The notes under the pieces were generated by a model that was not told the DNA's origin, searched no databases, and saw only the letters and a program-made list of their open reading frames with translations. This document shows positions 17,172 through 27,800 of a stretch of 64,000 nt of DNA, piece after piece. Each line of letters opens with the position of its first letter. The first letter of the stretch is position 1. The translations under genes and the position numbers were made by a program. This DNA comes from JAATFS01 sp037145635. Lineage in GTDB: Bacteria > Pseudomonadota > Gammaproteobacteria > Xanthomonadales > Xanthomonadaceae. The stretch covers positions 124,001 to 188,000 of the forward strand of contig JBBCXB010000005.1 of the NCBI GenBank assembly GCA_037145635.1, written 5' to 3'.

Positions 17172-17270
17172 GCGCAATGGTTCCCCAACAAACTGCGACG
17201 TCCCGTTGCAAGCGCGGCGCAGGCTTCCGACAATGACCGCGCTCGATCCACTCTCGCCACGGCTCCCCTA

Positions 17271-17654
17271 ATGACGGCTAGCTTCGCACAAATACGACGG
17301 TCCCTGTATGTGACCGCCTGCGCATTCGCGCTCTCCGCCCCGGCGCTGGCGCAGGTGGCGCTCCCGGAACTGGCCGCCGCCGAACAGGCGGTGCAGCGCG
17401 CCACCCAGGCCGACGCCGACCAGTACGCGCCCGACCTGGTCAACCTCGCGCGCCAGGAGCTGATGCAGGCGCAGCAGGCCGCCCTGGACCGCGGTCAGCG
17501 CAAGCAGGCGCCGCAGATCGCCGTGCGCGCCGCCGCCGACGCCGACCTGGCGCGGGCACGCAGCGAGCAGGCGGTGGTCGCCGCCCAGCTGCAGCAGCGC
17601 CGGGCCGAGGTCGCCCAGCTGCAGAGCAGCCTCGGCACCGGGGAGGGCAACTGA
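17271..17654 (+). CDS. DUF4398-type periplasmic protein
   Basis: This 127-aa exported protein has a signal peptide ending ALAQ (about residue 29) and a helical, Ala/Gln-rich remainder with heptad character, as in DUF4398 proteins that often precede OmpA-like proteins. The stop overlaps the next start (TGATG), so the pair is translationally coupled. It is not lipidated, as there is no lipobox cysteine. Its role is unknown; an envelope scaffold partner for the OmpA-like product is plausible from context. Confidence 0.7.
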   Translation: MTASFAQIRRSLYVTACAFALSAPALAQVALPELAAAEQAVQRATQADADQYAPDLVNLARQELMQAQQAALDRGQRKQAPQIAVRAAADADLARARSEQAVVAAQLQQRRAEVAQLQSSLGTGEGN

Positions 17655-18538
17655 TGAAGCCTGCCTGCCCGAAGGTGCGCGTGATGGTGCTCGGCCTGGC
17701 CCTGCTGCCGCTGCTGGCAGTGGCCAAGGACGACCCCGACGTGGAGGCGTTCAACCGCCGCCTCGCCACGCTGCAGATGGACCCGCAGACCGCCGAGGTG
17801 GCCCGCTACGAGCGGCTGCAGGCCCAGCAGGCGGTCGCCGCCCTGGCCGAGGCCAAGCGGCGCGACCGCGACGAGGCGCGGTTCCTGGCCGACCGCCGGG
17901 TCGAGGTGGCCGAGCTCAGTGCGCGCACCGCGCTGGCCCGCCGCGACCTGGAGCGGCTGGAGAGCACCCGCAACGACCTGCTGATCGAGGCCAGCCGCCG
18001 CGAGGCGGCGCGCGCCCGGCAGGAGGCCGAACGGCTGCGCGTGCAGTCGCAGATCCAGGCCGAGGAGGCCGAGCGTCTGCGCCAGTCCGCCGAGCAGGAG
18101 GCGCTGGCCCGCCAGGACGCGGAGCTGGCCCTGACCAGCGTCGCCGGCAAGCAGACCGCCAAGCTCAACGCCGCCCAGCAGAAGGCGGCCCAGCTGGCGC
18201 GCGAGGAGGCCGAGCTGATGTCCGGCAGCAAGCTGCCGGGGTCGCGCTTCGATGCCCGCGGCGAGGTCTTCACCCTGGGCGGCGACGCCTACGCCGGCAG
18301 CAAGCTGTCGGCCTCCGCCGCCGGCCAGGCGAAGGCCCTGGCCGAGTACCTCCAGATCGGCAAGAGGGGCCGGGTCAGCATCGTCGGCTACGACGGCGAT
18401 GCGGCGGTGGCCAAGAAGCGCGGCGAGGCGCTGCGCGACGCCCTGGTGGCGGCCGGGGTCGGTGCCAACCGGCTCCAGGTCAGCGGCAACAAGGGCGCGA
18501 GCAAGGCCAGGAGCGCCGAGGTGGTCGTGCTTCCCTGA
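17654..18538 (+). CDS. Coiled-coil protein with degenerate OmpA-like C-terminal domain
   Basis: This 294-aa protein has a signal peptide (about residues 1-24), a long Glu/Arg/Ala-rich coiled coil (about 50-190) and a C-terminal OmpA-like fold (about 200-294). The peptidoglycan-binding signature is weakened: GYDGDAAVAKKRGEAL replaces the usual GHTDxxGxxxxNxxLSxxRA, keeping only one Asp and an Arg. It may still bind the wall or may act mainly as an envelope tether. It is coupled to the preceding DUF4398 gene. A T-rich run follows at 18562-18568 without a strong stem, so the transcript may continue. Confidence 0.7.
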   Translation: MKPACPKVRVMVLGLALLPLLAVAKDDPDVEAFNRRLATLQMDPQTAEVARYERLQAQQAVAALAEAKRRDRDEARFLADRRVEVAELSARTALARRDLERLESTRNDLLIEASRREAARARQEAERLRVQSQIQAEEAERLRQSAEQEALARQDAELALTSVAGKQTAKLNAAQQKAAQLAREEAELMSGSKLPGSRFDARGEVFTLGGDAYAGSKLSASAAGQAKALAEYLQIGKRGRVSIVGYDGDAAVAKKRGEALRDALVAAGVGANRLQVSGNKGASKARSAEVVVLP

Positions 18539-18876
18539 TGACAGATAACTGTTTGCTAAGGTTTTTTTGTCATGAATGACGGCGCCGTGAACCGGCGCCG
18601 CTGAATGCGGACGGGTCCGGCAAAACCGCGATTTCCGGTCTTGCCGGACGCGCACCAGGGGCGTAGGGTCGATTACCCAGGTGGCATCCCCGCCGCCTGG
18701 TCGTACGGAGGACCGGGCCGGTGAACCAGTGGCACGAACCGAGGCGCGATGTGGCCGGACCCCAGGGTCGGGCCGTCCGCTTCCCGTTGCTGGCCGCTGC
18801 GTCCGTCCCCGTCCCCCCAGCGCCTCGTGCCGTCGCCGGCCGGGGCGTTCTTGTTTTCCGCGAAGGAGGCAACGCC
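18539..18876 (+). other. 338-base leader with three stem-loops upstream of a YdcH-like gene
   Basis: No coding sequence is supported here. Three stems occur in order on the plus strand. The first is GTCCGGCAA...TTGCCGGAC (18615-18649), with an inner ACCG/CGGT stem. The second is CCAGG-GGC...GCC-CCTGG (18677-18700). The third is GGCC-GACCC...GGGTC-GGCC (18753-18774), each with at most one mismatch. A CCTC near 18825 could pair with the GGAGG ribosome site at 18864. This resembles a structured 5' leader or a small RNA, but I do not recognise a known riboswitch family. Confidence 0.5.
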
Positions 18877-19095
18877 ATGTTCGAAGGGCAACCGCAGACC
18901 GAAATCGACGCATTGATCAAGGCCGATCCCGAGTTCAAGCAGCTCTACCAGCGGCACAAGCTTCTGGACAAGAAATGCATGGACGCCGAACTGGGAGTAC
19001 TTCCCATCGACGACGTCACCCTCGGCCAGATGAAGCGTGAGAAGCTGCATGCCAAGGAGAAACTGACGCGTCTCTACGACCGGCGCGCGCACTGA
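18877..19095 (+). CDS. YdcH/DUF465 family small protein
   Basis: This 72-aa two-helix protein is of the YdcH (DUF465) type: EIDALIKADPEFKQLYQRHK, then KCMDAEL, and a C-terminal MKREKLHAKEKLTRLYD. The last stretch is the family hallmark (lKkkKLxLKDxi). It has a perfect AAGGAGG ribosome site 8 bases before the ATG and a strong terminator after it, so it forms its own unit behind an unusually long leader. The family is widespread in proteobacteria but has no defined function. Confidence 0.85.
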   Translation: MFEGQPQTEIDALIKADPEFKQLYQRHKLLDKKCMDAELGVLPIDDVTLGQMKREKLHAKEKLTRLYDRRAH

Positions 19096-19132
19096 CGTCC
19101 TCTCCCACCTTGTGATTGACTAGTTCACCGTC

Positions 19133-19185
19133 GCGGGCGGTGGCGGCCTCCTCGTCGGCTTGCCACCGTCCGCGTCGCCTTTTTT
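19133..19185 (+). terminator. Rho-independent terminator after the YdcH-like gene
   Basis: GCGGGCGGTGGC (19133-19144) pairs with GCCACCGTCCGC (19162-19173) in a 12-bp stem with one G-U pair, and six T residues follow at 19180-19185. Confidence 0.82.
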
Positions 19186-19307
19186 GTGCCCCCTGGCCCG
19201 CGCTGGCGCTGGGCGGGCAGCGGCAAACTGAATGGCGGGGGTGACCCGCTTGCCGCCGGTTCGTCGGATAATGCCGGGTCCGGCCACATGGCGAACCCAG
19301 AAGAGCG

Positions 19308-20678
<1,371 letters not shown>

Positions 20679-20697
20679 CCCGTACGCCCGCCCACGC

Positions 20698-20726
20698 GCG
20701 CGGTCCCGGCTTCGGCCGGACCGCGT
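20698..20726 (+). other. Strong TTCG-tetraloop hairpin between CBS and metB genes
   Basis: CGCGGTCC, an unpaired C, GGC, the tetraloop TTCG, GCC and GGACCGCG form an 11-bp stem with one bulge. No U-tract follows, so it is not a standard terminator; it may stabilise or attenuate the transcript. A -10-like TACAAT (20747-20752) follows, suggesting the downstream gene also has its own promoter. Confidence 0.6.
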
Positions 20727-20775
20727 CGTTGCCGTGTCCCTGTTGCTACAATCGGCCACTTTGCCGGGAACTCCC

Positions 20776-21990
20776 ATGTCGGACCGCACTTCGAGCCCCC
20801 AGGACGCCGCCCGCCCGCTGACGCTGGCCACCCTGGCGATCCACGGCGGCCAGTCCCCCGACCCGAGCACGGGCGCGGTGATGCCGCCGATCTACGCCAC
20901 CTCGACCTATGCCCAGTCCAGCCCGGGCGAGCATCAGGGCTTCGAGTACTCGCGCACCCACAACCCGACCCGCTTCGCCTACGAGCGCTGCGTGGCCGCC
21001 CTGGAAGGCGGCAGCCGCGGCTTCGCGTTCGCCTCCGGCATGGCGGCGACCTCCACGGTGATGGAACTGCTGGACAGCGGCAGCCACGTGGTGGCGATGG
21101 ACGACCTCTACGGCGGCAGCTACCGCCTGTTCGAGCGCGTACGACGCCGCACCGCGGCGCTGGAGTTCAGCTTCGTCGACCTGACCGACCCGGCCGCGTT
21201 CGAGGCCGCGATCGGCCCGAAGACCAAGATGGTCTGGATCGAGACCCCCACCAATCCGATGCTCAAGATCGTGGATATCGCCGCCCTCGCGGCGATCGCC
21301 CGCCGGCACGGGCTGATCGTGGTGGTGGACAACACCTTCGCCTCGCCGATGCTGCAGTGCCCGCTGGAACTGGGCGCCGACATCGTGGTGCATTCGGCCA
21401 CCAAGTACCTCAACGGCCATTCGGATATGGTCGGTGGCATCGCTGTGGTCGGCGACAACGCCGACCTGGCCGAGCAGCTGGCGTTCCTGCAGAACTCGGT
21501 CGGCGGCGTGCAGGGCCCGTTCGACAGCTTCCTCGCTCTGCGTGGCCTCAAGACCCTGCCGCTGCGGATGAAGGCGCACTGCGCCAACGCGCTGGCGCTG
21601 GCGCAGTGGCTGGAGACCCACCCGGCGGTGGAGAAGGTGATCTACCCGGGCCTGGCCTCGCACCCGCAGCACGCCCTGGCCACGCGCCAGATGCACGGCT
21701 TCGGCGGCATCGTCTCGATCGTGCTCAAGGGCGGGTTCGAGGCAGCCCGGCGCTTCTGCGAGCGCACCGAGCTGTTCACCCTGGCCGAGTCGCTCGGCGG
21801 CGTGGAGAGCCTGGTCAACCATCCCGCGGTGATGACGCATGCGTCGGTGCCGGTGGAACGCCGCGAGCAGCTCGGCATCAGCGATGCGCTGGTGCGATTG
21901 AGCGTGGGCGTGGAGGACGTGGAGGATCTGCGGGCGGATCTGGCGCACGCGTTGGCGGCTGGCGATTCTTTCTCCAGGGCTGGGTACTGA
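20776..21990 (+). CDS. metB: Cystathionine gamma-lyase / gamma-synthase (metB of the LPS-locus flank)
   Basis: This 404-aa Cys/Met-metabolism PLP enzyme has its PLP lysine at K210 in HSATKYLNGHSD. The PLP-contacting SRTHNPTR and FASGMAATS motifs are conserved. It either cleaves cystathionine to cysteine or makes it from O-succinylhomoserine; the family does not separate cleanly by sequence, and the adjacent cystathionine beta-synthase favours the lyase direction. In Xanthomonas this gene (annotated metB) is the conserved left border of the O-antigen cluster, which begins 4 bases after its stop. Confidence 0.9.
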   Translation: MSDRTSSPQDAARPLTLATLAIHGGQSPDPSTGAVMPPIYATSTYAQSSPGEHQGFEYSRTHNPTRFAYERCVAALEGGSRGFAFASGMAATSTVMELLDSGSHVVAMDDLYGGSYRLFERVRRRTAALEFSFVDLTDPAAFEAAIGPKTKMVWIETPTNPMLKIVDIAALAAIARRHGLIVVVDNTFASPMLQCPLELGADIVVHSATKYLNGHSDMVGGIAVVGDNADLAEQLAFLQNSVGGVQGPFDSFLALRGLKTLPLRMKAHCANALALAQWLETHPAVEKVIYPGLASHPQHALATRQMHGFGGIVSIVLKGGFEAARRFCERTELFTLAESLGGVESLVNHPAVMTHASVPVERREQLGISDALVRLSVGVEDVEDLRADLAHALAAGDSFSRAGY

Positions 21991-21994
21991 GCCC

Positions 21995-22831
21995 ATGTCG
22001 AGTATTGAGACACTGCACGACGATGGGTCCCCGATCGGGATGGTACGTTCGTTGAGGCGTCACTGGCGTCTGGTTCTGCAGCTCGCTCGCCGCGAGATAG
22101 TAGGGCGTTACCGAGGGTCGCTGGCGGGTGTAGCTTGGTCGTTCTTCAACCCGCTACTGATGCTCGTCATCTACACGTTCGTTTTTTCTTCCATCTTCAA
22201 AGTGCGGTGGGGCGTGGGAGGGGGGGAATCCAAGGCCGATTTTGCCCTTATCCTTTTCGTGGGACTCATGCTGCATGGCTTCTTCGCCGATTGTCTGAGC
22301 CGTGCCCCCAGTCTCGTCCTGGCCAACGTCTCCTACGTCAAAAAGGTGGTCTTTCCCCTGGAGCTGCTGCCGTGGGTATCCGTGGCCTCGGCACTGTTCC
22401 ACCTGTTGATCAGCGTGATGGTGCTGTTGATAGTGCAGCTCGTGCTCGACGTATACCTGCCGGCTGCCGCGGTACTGCTACCGATTCTGTTGCTGCCGTT
22501 CATTCTCGTCACCGTGGCACTGTCGTTCGTGTTCGCGGCCGCGGGCGTGTACTTGCGCGACATCGGCCAGCTCACCGCGATGATCACGACCGTGCTGTTT
22601 TTCCTTTCGCCGATCGTGTATCCGACCTCCAGCCTGCCCCAGGGGTTTCAGCCATGGATCAAGCTCAGCCCTATCACCTATCCAGTGGAACAGGCGCGCC
22701 GTTTGCTGATCTTTGGCGAGCTTCCCCAACTTTCCGGATGGTTCATGTATATGGCAGTGGCGATCGTCCTGCTGACGTGCTCTTTCTATTTCTACCAGAA
22801 GGCGCGCAAGGGGTTTGCCGATGTCCTCTGA
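21995..22831 (+). CDS. wzm: O-antigen ABC exporter, membrane subunit
   Basis: This 278-aa inner-membrane permease has about six transmembrane segments, with the ABC2-family opening RREIVGRYRGSLAGVAWSFF (coupling region ahead of TM1) and PIVYP before the last helices. With the ATPase encoded next it exports undecaprenyl-linked polysaccharide to the periplasm. It starts 4 bases after metB and overlaps the ATPase gene by 11 bases. Codon choice from here on is less GC-biased than in the flanking housekeeping genes. Confidence 0.92.
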   Translation: MSSIETLHDDGSPIGMVRSLRRHWRLVLQLARREIVGRYRGSLAGVAWSFFNPLLMLVIYTFVFSSIFKVRWGVGGGESKADFALILFVGLMLHGFFADCLSRAPSLVLANVSYVKKVVFPLELLPWVSVASALFHLLISVMVLLIVQLVLDVYLPAAAVLLPILLLPFILVTVALSFVFAAAGVYLRDIGQLTAMITTVLFFLSPIVYPTSSLPQGFQPWIKLSPITYPVEQARRLLIFGELPQLSGWFMYMAVAIVLLTCSFYFYQKARKGFADVL

Positions 22832-24233
22832 GCCCATGTCCTCTGATATGACAGCAGTCCAGGAGCTTCCTGCGCCGGCAGTGATCGAGGTCGAGGGACT
22901 GTCGAAGCTTTATCACATCTACGATCAGCCCAGGGACCGCCTGAAACAGTTTTTCGTGCCTCGGCTGATGCGGATGGCGGGCAGGACGACGGTGCCTTCC
23001 TTCTATAAGGAATACTGGGCCCTGCAGGATGTTTCCTTCCAGGTGCGTCGCGGTGAAGCGGTAGGCATCGTGGGTCGCAATGGAGCGGGTAAGTCCACGT
23101 TGCTCCAGCTTATCTGCGGAACGCTGACACCCACCGATGGCGCCGCGCGGGTCAATGGCCGCGTGGCTGCGCTGTTGGAACTGGGGGCCGGCTTCAACCC
23201 CGAGTTCACCGGCCGCGAAAACGTCTACATGAGTGCGGCATTGCTGGGGCTCAGCAAGGCGGAGATCGACGAGCGTTACGAAAGTATTCTCGCATTCGCC
23301 GACATCGGCGACTTCGTCAATCAGCCGGTCAAGGTCTATTCCAGCGGCATGTACGTGCGTTTGGCCTTTGCCGTGATCGCACACGTGGACGCTGATGTGC
23401 TGATCGTGGACGAGGCGCTTGCGGTAGGTGACAGTGTTTTCGTGCAGAAATGCATGCGCTTTCTGCGCGCCTTCCGCGAGCGCGGGACGCTGCTGTTCGT
23501 CAGCCACGATACCGGCTCGGTGCTCAATTTCTGCGACCGCGCACTTTGGCTCGACAAAGGGCATGTGCGGCTGCATGACTCCGCGCAGAATGTGGTGGAG
23601 GCCTATATCGAATACTGCGCGCAGGAGGTCTACGGCGACGTCGTGAAGATCAAGAGCCTGCGCGCAGATGCCGATGCGGGCACGGTGGTAAGGCCCTCTC
23701 CGCCTGCCCGGGCGCCGGTCGAAAAGGAGACGGAACTCACCCTGTTCTCCAACATTCATAATTCGGACGGCTGGACCTCGGAGGCTGCGCACATCGACTC
23801 GGTCACGCTGCTCTCGCGAGACGGGGAGCCATTGGGGGTTTTCCATGGAGGGGAGCACGTCCAATTGCGTGTGCGCGCCACCGCATCGCGCAGTCTCGAG
23901 GGTGTCATCATCGGCTTCTTCGTGAAGGACCGGCTTGGCCAGTCATTGTTCGGCGAGCATACCTATACACATGTCGAACAGCCCTATCCGATGGCTGCGG
24001 GGCAGACATTGGAGGCGCGTTTCGACTTCACCGTACCCCTGTTGCCGGATGGCGACTACTCGATGACCGTCTCCATCGCCGAGGGCAATCCCTGGGACAA
24101 CGTGCAGCACCATTGGTTGCACGACGCAGTTTTGATACGTGTGGCATCGACGAAGCTCCGCTACGGCCTGGTAGGTATCCCCTTCGATTCGGTCAGCCTC
24201 CGGCCGGTCGGGAAAACGGAAGGCGCAGCATGA
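22821..24233 (+). CDS. wzt: O-antigen ABC exporter, ATPase with C-terminal Wzt-like recognition domain
   Basis: This 470-aa protein has a nucleotide-binding domain (about 20-265) with Walker A GRNGAGKS (85-92), signature YSSGMYVRLAF (about 173-183) and Walker B VLIVDEA. An extra C-terminal beta-rich domain occupies about 300-460. In Wzt proteins of E. coli O8/O9a this added domain binds the modified non-reducing end of the finished glycan and couples chain capping to export. ATG 22821 is favoured by the AAGGGG site 7 bases upstream. The next gene overlaps by ATGA. The large C-domain predicts that chains are terminally modified. Confidence 0.92.
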   Translation: MSSEPMSSDMTAVQELPAPAVIEVEGLSKLYHIYDQPRDRLKQFFVPRLMRMAGRTTVPSFYKEYWALQDVSFQVRRGEAVGIVGRNGAGKSTLLQLICGTLTPTDGAARVNGRVAALLELGAGFNPEFTGRENVYMSAALLGLSKAEIDERYESILAFADIGDFVNQPVKVYSSGMYVRLAFAVIAHVDADVLIVDEALAVGDSVFVQKCMRFLRAFRERGTLLFVSHDTGSVLNFCDRALWLDKGHVRLHDSAQNVVEAYIEYCAQEVYGDVVKIKSLRADADAGTVVRPSPPARAPVEKETELTLFSNIHNSDGWTSEAAHIDSVTLLSRDGEPLGVFHGGEHVQLRVRATASRSLEGVIIGFFVKDRLGQSLFGEHTYTHVEQPYPMAAGQTLEARFDFTVPLLPDGDYSMTVSIAEGNPWDNVQHHWLHDAVLIRVASTKLRYGLVGIPFDSVSLRPVGKTEGAA

Positions 24234-24820
24234 CCGACAGCCGCATTCCCGAGTTGCGGTCACCGGATCCGCGCATCAATGTGGGTCGCTTCACGTATGG
24301 CGCACCGGTGTTCCGGATATGGACGGCCGACGAGCGCATCGACATCGGTGCTTTCTGTTCCATCGCCGATGACGTGACGATCTTCGGCGGCGGCGAGCAT
24401 CGATCGGACTGGGTTACGACGTTTCCGCTGCGTATCGCCTTTGGGCATGAGCTGGCCGAGCGCGATGGGCATCCTTCCACTCGCGGACCCACGCGGATAG
24501 GCAACGACGTGTGGATCGGGCATGGCGCCACGATCTTGTCGGGGGTGACGGTCGGCGATGGCGCGATCATCGGTGCCCGTGCTGTCGTCAGTCGCGACAT
24601 CGAGCCATATGGCGTGGCGGTAGGAAATCCCGCCCGGTGTGTCCGCAGCCGGTTTCCTGCCGACCAGGTCGATGCACTGGTGAAGATCCGGTGGTGGACG
24701 TGGCCGATCGAATTGGTGGAGGAGTTCGTGCCGCTGTTGTGTGATGCCGATATAACGTCGTTTATCGAAGAAGCCCGTCGTGATCCACGGACAATGAAAT
24801 TCAATGATCAAACTCAATAA
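24230..24820 (+). CDS. Left-handed beta-helix O-acetyltransferase (xenobiotic acyltransferase type)
   Basis: This 196-aa hexapeptide-repeat acyltransferase has its catalytic His at H57 in GGGEHRSDWVTTFP, the signature of the CatB/Vat-like subgroup. Repeats IGNDVWIGHGATILSGVTVG and IIGARAVVS follow, then the AVGNPARCV loop and a helical C-terminus. It most likely transfers an acetyl group from acetyl-CoA to a polysaccharide sugar. Four-base overlap with wzt and 17-base overlap with the following gene show tight coupling in the O-antigen operon. Confidence 0.85.
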   Translation: MTDSRIPELRSPDPRINVGRFTYGAPVFRIWTADERIDIGAFCSIADDVTIFGGGEHRSDWVTTFPLRIAFGHELAERDGHPSTRGPTRIGNDVWIGHGATILSGVTVGDGAIIGARAVVSRDIEPYGVAVGNPARCVRSRFPADQVDALVKIRWWTWPIELVEEFVPLLCDADITSFIEEARRDPRTMKFNDQTQ

Positions 24821-27800
24821 ATCGGCCTCCATAAGGCCGCTCAGGCTTCCCATCAGCGCGTGGCACGGGCACATCCCGTTCGCGGCATGGCTTGTGGAGG
24901 AGTTGCGCCCCAACTTGCTGGTTGAACTTGGGACGCACCACGGTGCGTCCTATCTCGGATTCTGCCAGGCGATCAGCGAGCTGGCGTTGAATACGCGCTG
25001 CTACGCCATAGACACCTGGCAAGGCGACGAGCACGCCGCCTATTACGGCGACTCCGTGTACGAGCAGCTGCGGATTTATCACGATGCCAGGTACGACGAT
25101 TTCTCGAAACTCCTGCGTTGCACTTTTGATGAAGGTGTAGAGAAGTTCATCGATGGCAGCATCGACTTGCTCCATATCGACGGGTTGCACACGTACGAGG
25201 CGGTCAAGCACGACTACGAGTCCTGGTTTCCCAAGCTGTCGCGTCGTGCCGTAGTGCTTTTCCATGATCTGGAAGAGCGCCAGGGGGATTTTGGGGTGTG
25301 GCGGCTTTGGAGCGAACTGGTCGATAAGTATCCTTCGTTCTCCTTCACGCATTCCCACGGGCTTGGCGTGTTGCTCGTGGGCGAAGACGTGCCCGAGCCC
25401 GTTCGTACCCTGGCCCAGCTCGATACCGAGCAGGCGGCAGTGGTCGCCAATCTGTTCGCCACCCTGGGCCGCGGTGTGCAGCTGGCTTACGACTGTGACT
25501 GGTGGCGCAAGGAGGTCGAGAAAGTCGGTGCAAAGTCGGCCGAGGCGGAAGCCAGGGCCACCGGGTTGCAGGACGAGATGCGGCAACTTGGTGAGGAACT
25601 TGCGCAGGAGCGCGAGTCCGCGGCAAAGCTGAGGGAAGAAGTCGAAACCCTCAGGTCCGAGCACGAACGGACACTTTCTGAAATCGCCCAGGCACAGGAG
25701 ACGCAGCAACAGATGTTGCAGGAACAGGAGGCGCGCCTTGCCGAATCCATGTTCCAGGGCGAAGCCGCCGTGCGCGAGCTTCAGGAAACCATGAGCAGCA
25801 TGCGTGCCGGGCTGGAAAAATCTTTGCACGACGTGCAGGTGGCCGAAGCAGAGCGCGCCCGCCTGATCGAGGAATTCGAGAGTCGAATCGAGCAGGCCAG
25901 ACAGGACCAGGACAGTACCGGCAAGGCCGCTGCATGGCAGGAGGAACAGCAGCGGCGCCTGATGAGTGATCTGCGTGATCGCGACGAACTGATTGCCAGT
26001 CTCGCGCAGGATCTGCACGGTGCACGTGAAACGCTGAACACCACCGAGGCACGGCTCGGAAGGGCGATAGACAGGGCGCGTCAGCGCTGGGCGCCGGAAG
26101 GTTCGCTCATCGGGCGGGTGGTCGGAGGGGCGATCAAGCGCGCCGTCGCTCGCCACGACAGGAGCAAGGGGCGTCCGACGTCCCTGGAGGGCGAACTGCT
26201 GAAGTCTCCCGTCGGACCGGCGGGCACGCCAACGCGCGCGCTTCCCAAGGAGTTCGCAGGCTATATCGATTCGATCGAGCCCAGCAGCGATGATCTGGAC
26301 AGCCAACGCGAAGCCAGTGGTGCGTTCGCCTATGCACCGCTGATCAGTTTTGTGGTTCCGATTTATCGGCTTCCCCGGCAGGTGCTGGAGCATACCCTGC
26401 TGAGCATGGAGGCCCAGACTTACGGTAACTGGGAGGCGTGCCTGGCCTGGGCGGACACCGAGGACGAGGAAGGCTGGAAGTGGCTGGAGCAGCGCTGCAC
26501 CGACAAGCGCTACCGCCTGTTGCGCCTGCAGGAAAACGGCGGAATCTCCCGTAACTCCAATGCCGCGCTGGAAAGCGTGGGCGGTGAGTTCGTGGCACTT
26601 CTGGATCATGACGACACGGTCACGCCCTGGGCGCTGTTCGACATGGTCAAGGCGCTTCAGAACCATCCTGAGGCCGATTTTCTCTACTCGGACAAGGATT
26701 CCATCACGGAGAGCGGCGAATGCCGGTTGAACGCGCTGTTCAAACCGGCATGGAGTCCGGAGATGCTGCATTCGGTCAACTATCTCACCCACTTCAACCT
26801 CATGCGCACAGAGGTGGTACGTGCCGTGGGTGCATGGGACCCTGACACTGATGGTGCGCAGGACTGGGACATCTTTTTCAAGGTGACTGCCTCGGCACGC
26901 AAGGTGTTGCGCGTGCCGTCGATCCATTATCACTGGCGCATCCTGCCCACTTCGACATCGACCGGATTGCAGACCAAGCCCTACGCCATCATGGGCCAGC
27001 TGCGTACGCAGAAGAACTATTTCGAGCGCAAGGGCTTGCCCGCCATCGTGCGTCGCACCGAAGCGGGCATGTTCCATATCACCTGGCCCGCGACATCCGA
27101 CTCTGCGCACGTCTTCGTGCTTCAGACCGGTACGCAGGAGCAGGCAGCGAATGTGCTCAACCTGCTGTGCGCTTCGCGCCTCGATGCAGTGCGTTGCGTG
27201 ACCGTGGTGCATAGGGAGGCGGCGGGTCCGGCGTTGCTGCCATTCCAGACCACGCTCGGCGAGCGCCTGGAACTGGTTCAGGCGGATCAGGTGGATTGGC
27301 GCGCAATCGCAGATATGGTGGATTCGAATGTGGGCTCGTTGGTGATTCTGGGCGGCAAGGCCATTGGCTTGTCGGGAGGAATCGTCGACGAACTTGTCGG
27401 CTGGACTGGTCACCATCCCGAGATTGCCTGGGTGGGCTCGCTTGCGGTCGAGCCGCAGGGCAAGGTCCTGGAAGCAGGTCGTCTTATGGCCGAGGACGGA
27501 AGCTCCGCGCCGATGTTTCGCGGGTGCTACTCCCATGAGTACGGGTGGTTCGGCGGCCCGCTGTGGTATCGGAACGTGCGTTCGGCGTCCGAGCACGCTA
27601 TCGCCTTCAAGGTCGAGGCGTTCAAGGATGCAGTGCATACACTCGCGGCCGAGAACCTGATCGGCGTCGACCTGCTAAAGAAAGTCTGCGTAGCAGCCGT
27701 TAACGACTCTTCCCGTGGTCTGCTCGACCCGTTTGCAGTTGTCTATCTGAACGAGGAAGACGCGAGCGAGAGTTGGAACAACGACGGCGAAAAATACTGG

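Noticed and set aside
17172..17177. TTG start two codons upstream for pilU
   Set aside because: ATG 17171 has a better-spaced GGGGA and matches the family N-terminus MDIGYF.
18539..18876. RNase P, 6S, SRP or tmRNA gene in the long leader
   Set aside because: Size is suggestive, but none of the conserved core sequences of those RNAs is present.
20698..20726. Hairpin between the CBS and metB genes as an intrinsic terminator
   Set aside because: The stem is strong but no U-tract follows on either strand, so it is listed only as a hairpin.
24801..27638. 945-codon open frame on the minus strand opposite the methyltransferase/GT2 gene
   Set aside because: It is a codon-bias shadow: composition is His/Arg/Leu/Gly-rich without domain motifs, while the plus-strand frame has recognised domains and coupled starts.
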